Below, one piece after another: positions 1 to 7,591 of a stretch of DNA of 64,000 nt. Origin of the DNA: JBGQOG01 sp052113705 (GTDB taxonomy: Bacteria; Pseudomonadota; Alphaproteobacteria; Rhodobacterales; Rhodobacteraceae); contig NZ_JBGQOG010000002.1 in assembly GCF_052113705.1 (NCBI RefSeq), forward strand, positions 310,001 to 374,000, given 5' to 3'. Made by a program: the position numbers and the translations under genes. Under the pieces are notes generated by a model, which did not search any database, was not told where the DNA came from, and was given only the letters and a program-made list of their open reading frames with translations. Position 1 is the stretch's first letter; every line of letters begins with the position of its first letter.

Positions 1-70
1 TGAGACCGGCGGTCCGGGCCTCGCCCGCGGCCCTTTCGCCTGATCCGCCGCCCCTTCGCCTGATCCATTG

Positions 71-99
71 AAAAAGCCCCGGAAATTCCGGGGCTTTTT
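71..99. terminator. bidirectional intrinsic terminator
   Basis: An A-run, a perfect GC-rich stem (GCCCCGGAA/TTCCGGGGC with a one-base loop) and a T-run follow each other, so it can work on both strands. It separates the minus-strand L,D-transpeptidase gene from whatever lies to the left of the window. Confidence 0.85.
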
Positions 100-182
100 G
101 CATTCGGTCTTTGCTGCAGGATCCGTGTGGATCTGTGACTTTGGCCTGTCACCGACAGGGGCCCGTCACGGATATCAGCCTG

Positions 183-695
183 TCACGGATAGATGAACAC
201 CGGGGTGCCCAGCGGCACTTTCGAGAAGATCTCTTCGATCTCCTCGTCGGTCACGGCAATGCAGCCTGCGGTCCAATCGGGATTGCGGCCCTTTTTCCCA
301 TCGGCTTCGCCATGGATGAAGATGTCGCCGCCCGGCTTTTTGCCGATGGATTCGGCATTCGCCACATCTTGCGGATTGGGATAGGAGATCCGCAGGCTCA
401 GATGGTAGCTGCTGCGCGTGTTGAGATAGTCGATGTAATAGAGCCCCTCGGGCGTTCTGCCATCGCCTTCATAGCGCTTCGGCCCCACCGGATTGCCGCC
501 CAGCGCCACCTTGTATTTGCCCACGACAGCCTGTTCCGAGAACAGGTACATCATGCGGCGTTCCTTGTAGATTTGAATTTGCGTGATCGGCGGCCCGTCG
601 TAACGGGGCAGACGGATCAGCTCCTCTCCCCGCCGAAAGCAGGCAGACAAGAGCGAAAGGCCCGCGAGGCCAAGGAAGCTGCGTCGGAAAATCAT
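183..695 (-). CDS. L,D-transpeptidase-like (YkuD domain) lipoprotein
   Basis: A 170-residue exported protein. The N-terminus has an RR pair, a hydrophobic stretch and a lipobox-like LLSAC ending at Cys19, so it is probably a lipoprotein. A single YkuD domain follows: IHGEADG near residue 125 supplies the catalytic His, and DWTAGCIAV near residue 143 supplies the catalytic Cys in the TxGC variant seen in YafK/ErfK-type proteins. YkuD enzymes form or cut 3-3 peptidoglycan cross-links or attach proteins to the wall; which reaction applies cannot be read here. No clear Shine-Dalgarno precedes the ATG. The gene ends against the terminator at 71-99. Confidence 0.85.
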   Translation of the reverse strand: MIFRRSFLGLAGLSLLSACFRRGEELIRLPRYDGPPITQIQIYKERRMMYLFSEQAVVGKYKVALGGNPVGPKRYEGDGRTPEGLYYIDYLNTRSSYHLSLRISYPNPQDVANAESIGKKPGGDIFIHGEADGKKGRNPDWTAGCIAVTDEEIEEIFSKVPLGTPVFIYP

Positions 696-856
696 GGAGG
701 AGGCCTGTAAGGTACTGCGTTTATTATTGCCCCTCTTTTACGTCAAAATCGCTGTGCTGCCTAGCGCCCCTGAAGGCCGCAACGCGCGCTGTGACCCGCT
801 TTGCGGTCACGGAACCGTTATCGGGGGCAGCAGAACCGCGCGCGCTGCGTGTTGGC

Positions 857-2080
857 TCAGCCGCGCGAGAATCGCGCCATCAGCTCGACATGCACCGACC
901 AGCGGAACTGATCGACCACTTGCACCCAGTCGAGCCGGTAGCCCGCCGCGATCAGCGCCCGCGCATCGCGGGCGAAAGTGACCGGATTGCACGAGACATG
1001 CGCGATCACCGGCACCCGGCTTTGGGCCAGTTCGGCCACCTGTGCGGCCGCACCCGCGCGCGGCGGGTCGATGACCACCGCGTCAAAGCGCGCCAGCTCA
1101 TCGGGCAAAAGCGGGCGGCGGAAGAGGTCGCGCACCTCGGAACTCAGCCGCTTCAGTCCCGGCGTGCCGCGCCAGGCGGCGTCGAGCGCGGCGATCATCG
1201 CGGTCTCTCCCTCCACCGCATGCACTTCGGCCTCGCTGGCCAGCGGCAGCGCAAAGGTGCCCGAACCCGCAAAGAGATCGGCGATGCGCCCCGCGCCCGA
1301 GACCGCCTCGCGCACGAGAGAGAGAAGCGCGGCTTCGCCCTCGGCCGTTGCCTGCAAAAACGCGCCCGAGGGCGGGGTGACGCGGGCCGCGCCAAAGCGT
1401 TGGGTGGCCGGACGGCGCTGGGCAATCGCTTCGCCGTTATAGCTCAGCCCCGCCAGATCGGCGCGCGTCGCCAGTTTCACCAGCGCCTGAATGAGATCGG
1501 CATCCGCCTCTTTGCCGCCCTTGCAGCTGACATCGGGGCCCGCTTCGGAGAGGGTTACGGTAAAGGACATCTCGCCCTTGCGGCTGTTGCCGAGCTGCGT
1601 CGCCTCGCGCAAAGCGGGCATCACCGACATGAGTTCGGGGCGCAGGATCAGGCAGCCCGGCACCTCGACCACCGTGTCGCTGCCGCGCGCGTGAAAGCCC
1701 AAAAGCACGCCCTTTTTCGTCCGCCGTCCGGAAAACACCGCCCGGCGGCGCGAGTGCAGGGGCGAGGTGTCGATGCCGCGGATCTCGGCTTCGATGCCCT
1801 GCGCGTGCAGCGCCTGCCGTACCGCCGTCTGTTTCCAGCCCGCCACGAAAGCATCCGAGCCGTGCTGCAACTGACAGCCGCCACAGGACCGGTAATGCGG
1901 GCAGGGCGGGCGTACGCGGTCGGCGCTGGGGGTCAAGATCTTCGGGGCGGCGATGCGCCCTTCGCTGATCTCGCCGGTGACCACTTCGCCGGGCAGGGCC
2001 ATCGGCACATAGACCGGACCATCCGTCCCGCGTGCCACGCCATCCCCCTGCAGGGTCAACCGCTGAACCGTCAGCTCCAT
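857..2080 (-). CDS. class I SAM-dependent RNA m5U methyltransferase (RumA/RlmD/TrmA family)
   Basis: 407 residues. The N-terminus resembles a TRAM domain (LTVQRLTLQGDGVAR). A Cys cluster, CPHYRSCGGCQLQH, near residue 80 is the iron-sulfur motif of RumA-like enzymes. The C-terminal half is a Rossmann methyltransferase with DLFAGSGTFALPL and VIDPPRAGA, and HVSCNPVTFARD contains the catalytic Cys of the uracil-5-methyltransferase family. It probably methylates uridine in 23S rRNA, but tRNA cannot be excluded. GGGAG precedes the ATG. It is the last gene of the minus-strand series that begins with hslO. Confidence 0.88.
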   Translation of the reverse strand: MELTVQRLTLQGDGVARGTDGPVYVPMALPGEVVTGEISEGRIAAPKILTPSADRVRPPCPHYRSCGGCQLQHGSDAFVAGWKQTAVRQALHAQGIEAEIRGIDTSPLHSRRRAVFSGRRTKKGVLLGFHARGSDTVVEVPGCLILRPELMSVMPALREATQLGNSRKGEMSFTVTLSEAGPDVSCKGGKEADADLIQALVKLATRADLAGLSYNGEAIAQRRPATQRFGAARVTPPSGAFLQATAEGEAALLSLVREAVSGAGRIADLFAGSGTFALPLASEAEVHAVEGETAMIAALDAAWRGTPGLKRLSSEVRDLFRRPLLPDELARFDAVVIDPPRAGAAAQVAELAQSRVPVIAHVSCNPVTFARDARALIAAGYRLDWVQVVDQFRWSVHVELMARFSRG

Positions 2081-2109
2081 CTTGCGCTCCCGAAACCGCC
2101 GGCCTCCGC

Positions 2110-3966
2110 CTATTCGGCGGCCAGCTCTTCGGCTGCCTTATCATCATCGGTGCCGATGAATCCACCCGACTGCCGGTTCCAATAGCGGGCATAAAGGCCG
2201 TTCTGCGCCAAAAGATCGTCATGGCTGCCCATCTCGACGATGCGGCCTGCCTCCATCACCACGATCCGGTCCATTTCCGCGATGGTCGAGAGGCGGTGCG
2301 CGATGGCCAGCACCGTCTTGCCCTCCATCACCCTGAGCAGCGCCTCCTGAATCTGCGCCTCCACCTCACTGTCGAGCGCCGAGGTCGCCTCATCCAGCAC
2401 CAGCACCGGCGCATCCTTCAGGAAGGCGCGGGCCAGCGCGATCCGCTGCCGCTGCCCGCCCGAGAGTTTCACCCCCCGCTCGCCCAGATGCGCGTCATAG
2501 CCTTTGCGGCCCATGTGATCTTCGAGCTTCAGGATGAACTCATGGGCTTCGGCGGCGCGGGCGGCGGCGATCACCTCCTCCATCGTCGCTTCCGGGCGGC
2601 CATAGAGGATGTTGTCGCGGGCCGAGCGGTTAAACATCGCGGTTTCCTGCGTGACCATGCCGATCTGTTGGCGCAAGGATTGCTGCGTCACGTCGCGCAG
2701 ATCGTGGCCGTCCAGCGTGATCCGCCCCTTTTCCGTGTCGTAGAGCCGCAGCAGCAGCGCCACCAGCGTCGATTTCCCGGCCCCCGAGGCACCGACAATC
2801 CCCAGCCGTTCACCGGGGGCGATGCTCAGGTTGATATGCTCGACCCCGCCGGTTTTGCGGCCATAGGCAAAGCCCACATCCTCAAAGGCCAGCGCGCCCT
2901 GCGCCCGTCCGAGCACCCGCGCACCGCTGCGGTCGGTCAGCTCGTGCGGCGGGGTCAGGGTGTTCATCCCGTCCTCGACCTCGCCGATCGATCCCCAGAG
3001 GCTCATCAGCGACATCGAGACCCAGCCGGTCATCTGCGCGATGCGGATGGCGATGGCCCCGGCGGCGGCAATGTCGCCCTCGCTCGCCGATCCCGATTGC
3101 CAGGCCAAGAGCGCGCCGCCCACCAGCACCACCGGCAGCACCCCGGCGAGGGTGGTCAGCGCAAAGCGGAAGGTGGAGGAGATCACGCCAAAGGACAGCG
3201 CCCTTTCACGAAAGCCCATCATCGCATTCAGCGCGGCGCGGTCCTCATGCTCAGCCGAGGCAAAGAGTTTCACGGTTTTGATGTTGGTGATCGTGTCGAC
3301 CACCTGTCCGGTGACCATGGCGCGGGCGGAAGCGCGGGCGGCGGATTTCGTCCGCACGCGCGGCAGAAAGGCGCGGATCAGCCCGATATAGGTCACCAGC
3401 CAGACCCCGAGTGCCACGGCGGCCCAGGTGTCGATGGACAGCAGGAACAGGACCGAGCCGATGATCGAGGCCAGCGAAAAGGCCACGGTGTTGATCACTT
3501 CGCTGGCGACATCGGTGACGGCGCGGGCGGTCTGCATCTGCTTTTGCGCGATGCGTCCGGCAAAATCATTGTCAAAGAAGGTGATCGACTGCCCCATCGT
3601 CCAGCGGTGCAGTTTTGAGAGCACCAGCGGCAGCACATTGGGGTTGATGATGATGTTGGAGGCGGCAGAGGAAGCACCAAAGACCAGCGGCCGCAGGATC
3701 AGATAGAACCCCGCAAAGGCGGCGATCAGCAGCCCATGTTCCTGAAAGATCTGCCCCGGGCTGGCGGAAAGGGCCGCGTCGACCACCCAGCCGAGGAGGA
3801 GCGCCGAGATGACTTCAAGCGAGCCGGTGAGGGCCGAGAGCACCCCCGCGCCAAACAGCGCAGGCCAGGCGCCGCGCAACGCCCAGACGAAAAAGGCACC
3901 AAGGCGGTTGGGCGGGGCGCTCTCCGCCGGGCGGAACGCATCGATCAGGCGGTTCATTTTGTTCAT
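2110..3966 (-). CDS. ABC transporter, fused permease and ATPase (exporter type)
   Basis: 618 residues: an N-terminal type-I exporter transmembrane domain (about residues 30-330, six hydrophobic segments) fused to a nucleotide-binding domain. The NBD has Walker A GASGAGKSTLVALLL, the signature LSGGQRQRIALARAF, Walker B VLVLDEATSALD and the switch His in AIAHRLSTIA. This is the half-transporter architecture of MsbA-like and multidrug exporters, working as a dimer; the substrate is unknown. It lies 36 bp downstream of cca. ATGs at codons 1 and 4 are both possible starts and neither has a strong Shine-Dalgarno. Confidence 0.88.
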   Translation of the reverse strand: MNKMNRLIDAFRPAESAPPNRLGAFFVWALRGAWPALFGAGVLSALTGSLEVISALLLGWVVDAALSASPGQIFQEHGLLIAAFAGFYLILRPLVFGASSAASNIIINPNVLPLVLSKLHRWTMGQSITFFDNDFAGRIAQKQMQTARAVTDVASEVINTVAFSLASIIGSVLFLLSIDTWAAVALGVWLVTYIGLIRAFLPRVRTKSAARASARAMVTGQVVDTITNIKTVKLFASAEHEDRAALNAMMGFRERALSFGVISSTFRFALTTLAGVLPVVLVGGALLAWQSGSASEGDIAAAGAIAIRIAQMTGWVSMSLMSLWGSIGEVEDGMNTLTPPHELTDRSGARVLGRAQGALAFEDVGFAYGRKTGGVEHINLSIAPGERLGIVGASGAGKSTLVALLLRLYDTEKGRITLDGHDLRDVTQQSLRQQIGMVTQETAMFNRSARDNILYGRPEATMEEVIAAARAAEAHEFILKLEDHMGRKGYDAHLGERGVKLSGGQRQRIALARAFLKDAPVLVLDEATSALDSEVEAQIQEALLRVMEGKTVLAIAHRLSTIAEMDRIVVMEAGRIVEMGSHDDLLAQNGLYARYWNRQSGGFIGTDDDKAAEELAAE

Positions 3967-4002
3967 GCCTGAGATATAGGCCGCGCCCCCCCTTTGGGAA
4001 AG

Positions 4003-5193
4003 TCACCTTGCGGCGAGAAGTTCGGTGCGTGAGAGCACAAAGCCCGAGGCAATCCAGCGCGCTTCCAGCGCTTTCAGCGCCGCCCCCAGCGCAGGGCCGC
4101 CGAGATCGGGCATCAGATCGGCGGCGGAAACCGGGAATTTTGCCGCAGCCCCCCGCGCCACCTCCGCCTGCCAGTCCGGCGGCAGCGGGCTTTCCAGCAC
4201 GGCCGCGCGCGCCAGAAGGGCATCCGTGGCCAGCACCGCGCCCAGCCGGTAGCCGAGCGTGGCGGCGCTGTCCGGGGCGCCGATGGCGTCGCGCAGGTCC
4301 TCGATCTGCCGGGCCTCGTCGCGTGACAGGCGCAGCGTCGCCGTCAGATCGGCGCCGCCCAGCACCGCCAGCCGCCGTTGCCAGCGCGGGGCCTGTCCCG
4401 CCTCAAGATGCACCAAAGGGGCCAGCGCCCTTGCTTCGGCCCCCGGCAGGGTCCGCATCAGCACACCGCTGGCCGCCATTGCGGCCACCGCCGGTGCGGG
4501 GTCGGGCGCGGCGAGGAGTTTGCGCATCTCGGCCCCCACCCGCTCGCGCGAGAGGGTCTCGATCCCCTCGGCCCCGGCAGCGCAGGCGGCCAGCCCCTCG
4601 GCATCGGGGCCTTCCGCGGGGTCGGCATACCAGGCGGTGAAGCGGAAAAAGCGCAGGATGCGCAGGTAATCCTCGGCGATGCGCTGATCGGCATCGCCCA
4701 CAAAGCGCAGGTGACGGGCGGCAAGATCGTCCAGCCCGGAGCCCAGGGGGTCAAGCACGCGGCCCCCGGCATCCGCATAGAGCGCGTTCATGGTGAAATC
4801 GCGGCGGGCGGCATCCTCCTCGATCCGGGTGGAAAAGGCGACGGTGGCGTGCCGCCCGGTGGTTTCCACATCGCGGCGGAAGGTGGTCACCTCATGCGGG
4901 ATGCCCGCCACCAGCACGGTGACGGTGCCATGTTCGATGCCGGTGGGGACAACCTTCAGTCCCGCCGCTCCGGCCAGCGCCGTCACCCGCTCGGGCAGCG
5001 CATCGGTGGCAATGTCGACATCCGAGACCCCGGTGCCCAAAAGCGCATTGCGCACGCAGCCGCCGACCAGATAGGCCTGATGCCCGGCGGTGTTCAGCAG
5101 TCCCAGCACCTGCTGCACCCCCGGCGCGCTCAGCCATGCCCCGGAAAGGGGGGCACTGCTTTGCGGTGATCCGGTAAGGGGGGCGCGGCTCAT
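4003..5193 (-). CDS. cca: CCA tRNA nucleotidyltransferase
   Basis: 396 residues of a class II polymerase-beta-like nucleotidyltransferase. YLVGGCVRNALLG followed by VSDVDIATDA near residue 60 gives the G-[GS] motif and the metal-binding DxD. RRDFTMNAL and the RFVGDADQRIAEDYLRILRFFRF block (quoted in parts: RIAEDYLRILRF) are the NTP-recognition and head/neck motifs. The enzyme repairs or adds the 3' CCA of tRNAs; the tRNA gene in this window already encodes its CCA. Its ATGA overlap with the upstream Nudix gene indicates coupled translation. Confidence 0.92.
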   Translation of the reverse strand: MSRAPLTGSPQSSAPLSGAWLSAPGVQQVLGLLNTAGHQAYLVGGCVRNALLGTGVSDVDIATDALPERVTALAGAAGLKVVPTGIEHGTVTVLVAGIPHEVTTFRRDVETTGRHATVAFSTRIEEDAARRDFTMNALYADAGGRVLDPLGSGLDDLAARHLRFVGDADQRIAEDYLRILRFFRFTAWYADPAEGPDAEGLAACAAGAEGIETLSRERVGAEMRKLLAAPDPAPAVAAMAASGVLMRTLPGAEARALAPLVHLEAGQAPRWQRRLAVLGGADLTATLRLSRDEARQIEDLRDAIGAPDSAATLGYRLGAVLATDALLARAAVLESPLPPDWQAEVARGAAAKFPVSAADLMPDLGGPALGAALKALEARWIASGFVLSRTELLAAR

Positions 5194-5783
5194 GTCATAC
5201 GGTCCGCGAGGCTGCGCAGGATGCGCGCGGTGGCGCCCCAGATGTAATAGGGGCCGAAAGGCACCGTATAATAGCGCCGCGTCGTGCCCAGCCAGCGCCG
5301 CCCCTCGATGCTGTAGCGCGCGGGATCGGTCACATGGCGCAGCGGCACCGAAAACACCTCGGCTACCTCGCCCGCTTCCGGGATCGGGCGAAACGGCGCG
5401 CGGATCCGCGCCAGCACCGGCGTCACCACATAGCTCGTCACCGTCTCATGCGGCTCCATCACCCCCAGCACCTCGACATTGGCCGGATCCAGCGCCACCT
5501 CTTCGCGCGCCTCGCGCAGGGCGGCGGCAATCGGGTCGGCATCCTCGGGATCAACCTTGCCGCCGGGAAAGGCGATCTGTCCCGGATGATGGCGCAGATG
5601 CGAGGCGCGTTTGGTCAGCAAAAGGCTCAGCCCCTCGGGCCGCTCTTCAAAGGCGACCAGCACCCCCGCCGCCCGCAGCTGTCGCCCTTCGGGCAGGGCG
5701 ATGCCGGGGTTGAGGTCGTAATCGGAGGAGGGCCGCCCCGGTCTGGCCAGCGCGGCGCGGATCGGGGCGAAAGCGTCAGCCAT
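5190..5783 (-). CDS. CoA pyrophosphatase-type Nudix hydrolase (NudL-like)
   Basis: 197 residues from the chosen ATG (MADAFAP). The CoA-type signature LLTKRASHLRHHPGQIAFPGG is split here as LLTKRASHLRHH then PGQIAFPGGKVDPED, followed by a Nudix helix ALREAREEVALD. Enzymes with this motif cleave the pyrophosphate of CoA or its derivatives. A longer open frame reaches upstream into hslO, but this ATG overlaps the hslO stop by 8 bp, typical of the tight spacing here. The 3' end overlaps cca by 4 bp (ATGA), so hslO, this gene and cca are probably one transcript. Confidence 0.87.
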   Translation of the reverse strand: MADAFAPIRAALARPGRPSSDYDLNPGIALPEGRQLRAAGVLVAFEERPEGLSLLLTKRASHLRHHPGQIAFPGGKVDPEDADPIAAALREAREEVALDPANVEVLGVMEPHETVTSYVVTPVLARIRAPFRPIPEAGEVAEVFSVPLRHVTDPARYSIEGRRWLGTTRRYYTVPFGPYYIWGATARILRSLADRMT

Positions 5784-6810
5784 GGCTTTTGGCATCCGCT
5801 TTTGGTGGCAGGGGATTGCCCTCTGCATCCACCTCGGCCTCAAAGCCCAGCGACTTCGGGTCAAAGGCATAATGACGGCCGCAGAACTGGCAATCGGCGG
5901 TCACCGTGCCGTCCGGCGTGGTCATCGTGCGGATGTCCTTGGCCGAATAGATCGCCAGCGAGCCGCGCACCTTGTCTTCCGAGCAGGTGCAGCCAAACTC
6001 GATCCGCTGCGGGTCAAAGACCCGCGGGCCTTCCTCATGAAAGAGCCGCACCAGAAGGTCGGTCGGATGCACGGTGGGGCCGATCAGCTCCAGCTCTTCG
6101 ACCGTATCCAGCAGCACATTGGCGCGGTTCCAGTTCTCACCCTCTTCGCCGTCCAGAATGTCCTGCGGCTGCAACAGACCGGCCTCGCCCGAGCCTTCCT
6201 GCGCGGCGGCAAAGGGTGAGGCTTTGGGCATGGTTTGCAGCATCACGCCCCCGGCGCGCCATTGCTCCGAGCGGCCCGGCATCAGCGAGCGGCCATAGGA
6301 CAATGCGAATCGCGTCGGCAGCTGCTCGGATTGCGCGAAATAGGCCTCGGCGCAGGAGGAGAGCGAGCCGCCCGCGAGGGGGGTGATGCCCTGATAGGGA
6401 AGGTTCCCCTCGCCCTGATCGATCAGCACGGCGAAATAGCCCTGACCGATCTGCTCAAAGCCCGGGCCTTCAGCGTCGATGCGCTCTTTATCATAGCTTG
6501 CCCAGCCGCGGATGCGCGCCGGGGAACCGTCTTCGCCGGGGCCATAATAATCGGTGGCGATGATGCGGATCGGGCCGTTGCCCCTGATTTGCAGGGACAA
6601 TTTCCAGCGCAGCTTGATGGACTGGCCGATCAGCGCGGTCAGCAGGGCGGCTTCGGCCACCAGAGCTTCGACAACGGCGGGGTAACTGTGCTGGGCCAGC
6701 ACCTGCTCCAATACGCCATCCAGCCGCGCGACGCGGCCGCGGATGTCCGAGCGGTCGAGTTGAAAAGGCAGGACGGTATCGTCCCAGGCGATCTGAGAAA
6801 GCGTGGTCAT
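5776..6810 (-). CDS. hslO: Hsp33 redox-regulated molecular chaperone
   Basis: 344 residues from the ATG of MTTLSQ. This start is preferred over one six codons upstream because AAGGA sits about seven bases before it. The C-terminal zinc switch is present as CTC followed about 30 residues later by CQFC. In the Hsp33 family these four Cys bind zinc when reduced and form disulfides under oxidative stress, activating holdase activity in the cytoplasm. It is the first gene of a compact series with a Nudix hydrolase and cca. Confidence 0.93.
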   Translation of the reverse strand: MTTLSQIAWDDTVLPFQLDRSDIRGRVARLDGVLEQVLAQHSYPAVVEALVAEAALLTALIGQSIKLRWKLSLQIRGNGPIRIIATDYYGPGEDGSPARIRGWASYDKERIDAEGPGFEQIGQGYFAVLIDQGEGNLPYQGITPLAGGSLSSCAEAYFAQSEQLPTRFALSYGRSLMPGRSEQWRAGGVMLQTMPKASPFAAAQEGSGEAGLLQPQDILDGEEGENWNRANVLLDTVEELELIGPTVHPTDLLVRLFHEEGPRVFDPQRIEFGCTCSEDKVRGSLAIYSAKDIRTMTTPDGTVTADCQFCGRHYAFDPKSLGFEAEVDAEGNPLPPKADAKSHG

Positions 6811-6979
6811 CTGGGTTCCTTGGGGCATTCAGGGCGGCAACGGCGGCCGGGGGGAGGAGACTATTGGCAGATTTACCATCTTCGGGGTTTTTGCGACCCC
6901 AGAATTTTGAGGCTCCCCAAGTCGGGCATACCGCGCCTATATAGGTGCCGCAACCGCACACCCAAGGGGCAAACTCAGG

Positions 6980-7426
6980 ATGCGCAGATTTGGTGAGCCG
7001 CCGGTCCGGGGGCAGAGGTACATCCTTCGGCCCGGGGCCTATGCCGTCTTGACGCGGGCGGGCGAGGTCTTGCTGACCCATCAAAGCGCACCGGTGCCGG
7101 AATTTCAGCTGCCCGGCGGCGGCATTGATCGCGGCGAAAGTGCCGCGCAGGCGCTGCACCGCGAAGTGTTTGAGGAAACGGGCTGGGCGATTGCGCGCCC
7201 GCGCTATCTGGGGGCCTATCGCCGCTTCACCTTCATGCCGGAATATGACCGCTGGGCCGAGAAGATCTGCACCATCTGGCATGCCCGTCCGGTGCTGCGG
7301 CGCGGCCCGCCGCGCGAGTCGGGGCATACTGCGGTCTGGATGAGTCCGGAAGCGGCGCTTGAAAATCTGGCGAATGCCGGGGATTCGTGCTTTTTGCGTG
7401 ATTTTCTGCGACACGGCGCCGCCTGA
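6980..7426 (+). CDS. Nudix hydrolase
   Basis: 148 residues with a complete Nudix box, GGIDRGESAAQALHREVFEE followed by TGW, near residues 45-67 (Gx5Ex7REUxEExGU). The small single-domain form does not predict the substrate; sanitation of oxidised nucleotides or a nucleotide-sugar diphosphate are the usual roles. It is divergent from hslO across 170 bp, in which a TATATA at 6938 could serve as a -10 but has no convincing -35. No strong Shine-Dalgarno precedes the ATG. Confidence 0.85.
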   Translation: MRRFGEPPVRGQRYILRPGAYAVLTRAGEVLLTHQSAPVPEFQLPGGGIDRGESAAQALHREVFEETGWAIARPRYLGAYRRFTFMPEYDRWAEKICTIWHARPVLRRGPPRESGHTAVWMSPEAALENLANAGDSCFLRDFLRHGAA

Positions 7427-7478
7427 GCGCCGCTTTTCACGACTCCGCGCCGCGACATTTCCGACACATCATACTTAC

Positions 7479-7504
7479 GGACTTAATGGCGCTCACCTAA
7501 GTCC
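7479..7504. promoter_or_regulatory. inverted repeat upstream of the adhesin operon
   Basis: A perfect 7-bp inverted repeat, GGACTTA and TAAGTCC, separated by 12 bp in the 165-bp gap before the adhesin gene. A second short palindrome, TGGCC-AAA-GGCCA, lies at 7555-7567. Either could be an operator or an mRNA hairpin. No regulator is assigned. Confidence 0.35.
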
Positions 7505-7591
7505 TAGCAATTGTGGCACAAATGCGTTAATTCTGGGGCAGCAGTTAAAAAAGTTGGCCAAAGGCCACGGTTTATGAGGCGGAGTAGTTTC

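Noticed and set aside
3..71. Possible tail of a coding gene at the left edge
   Set aside because: All three plus frames end within 71 bp and none shows a recognisable protein end, so none can be supported.
7553..7569. A 17-bp sequence also present at 19577-19593 (GTTGGCCAAAGGCCACG)
   Set aside because: One copy is inside a coding gene and the other in a leader; the match is centred on a palindrome and chance is a fair explanation in 64 kb.
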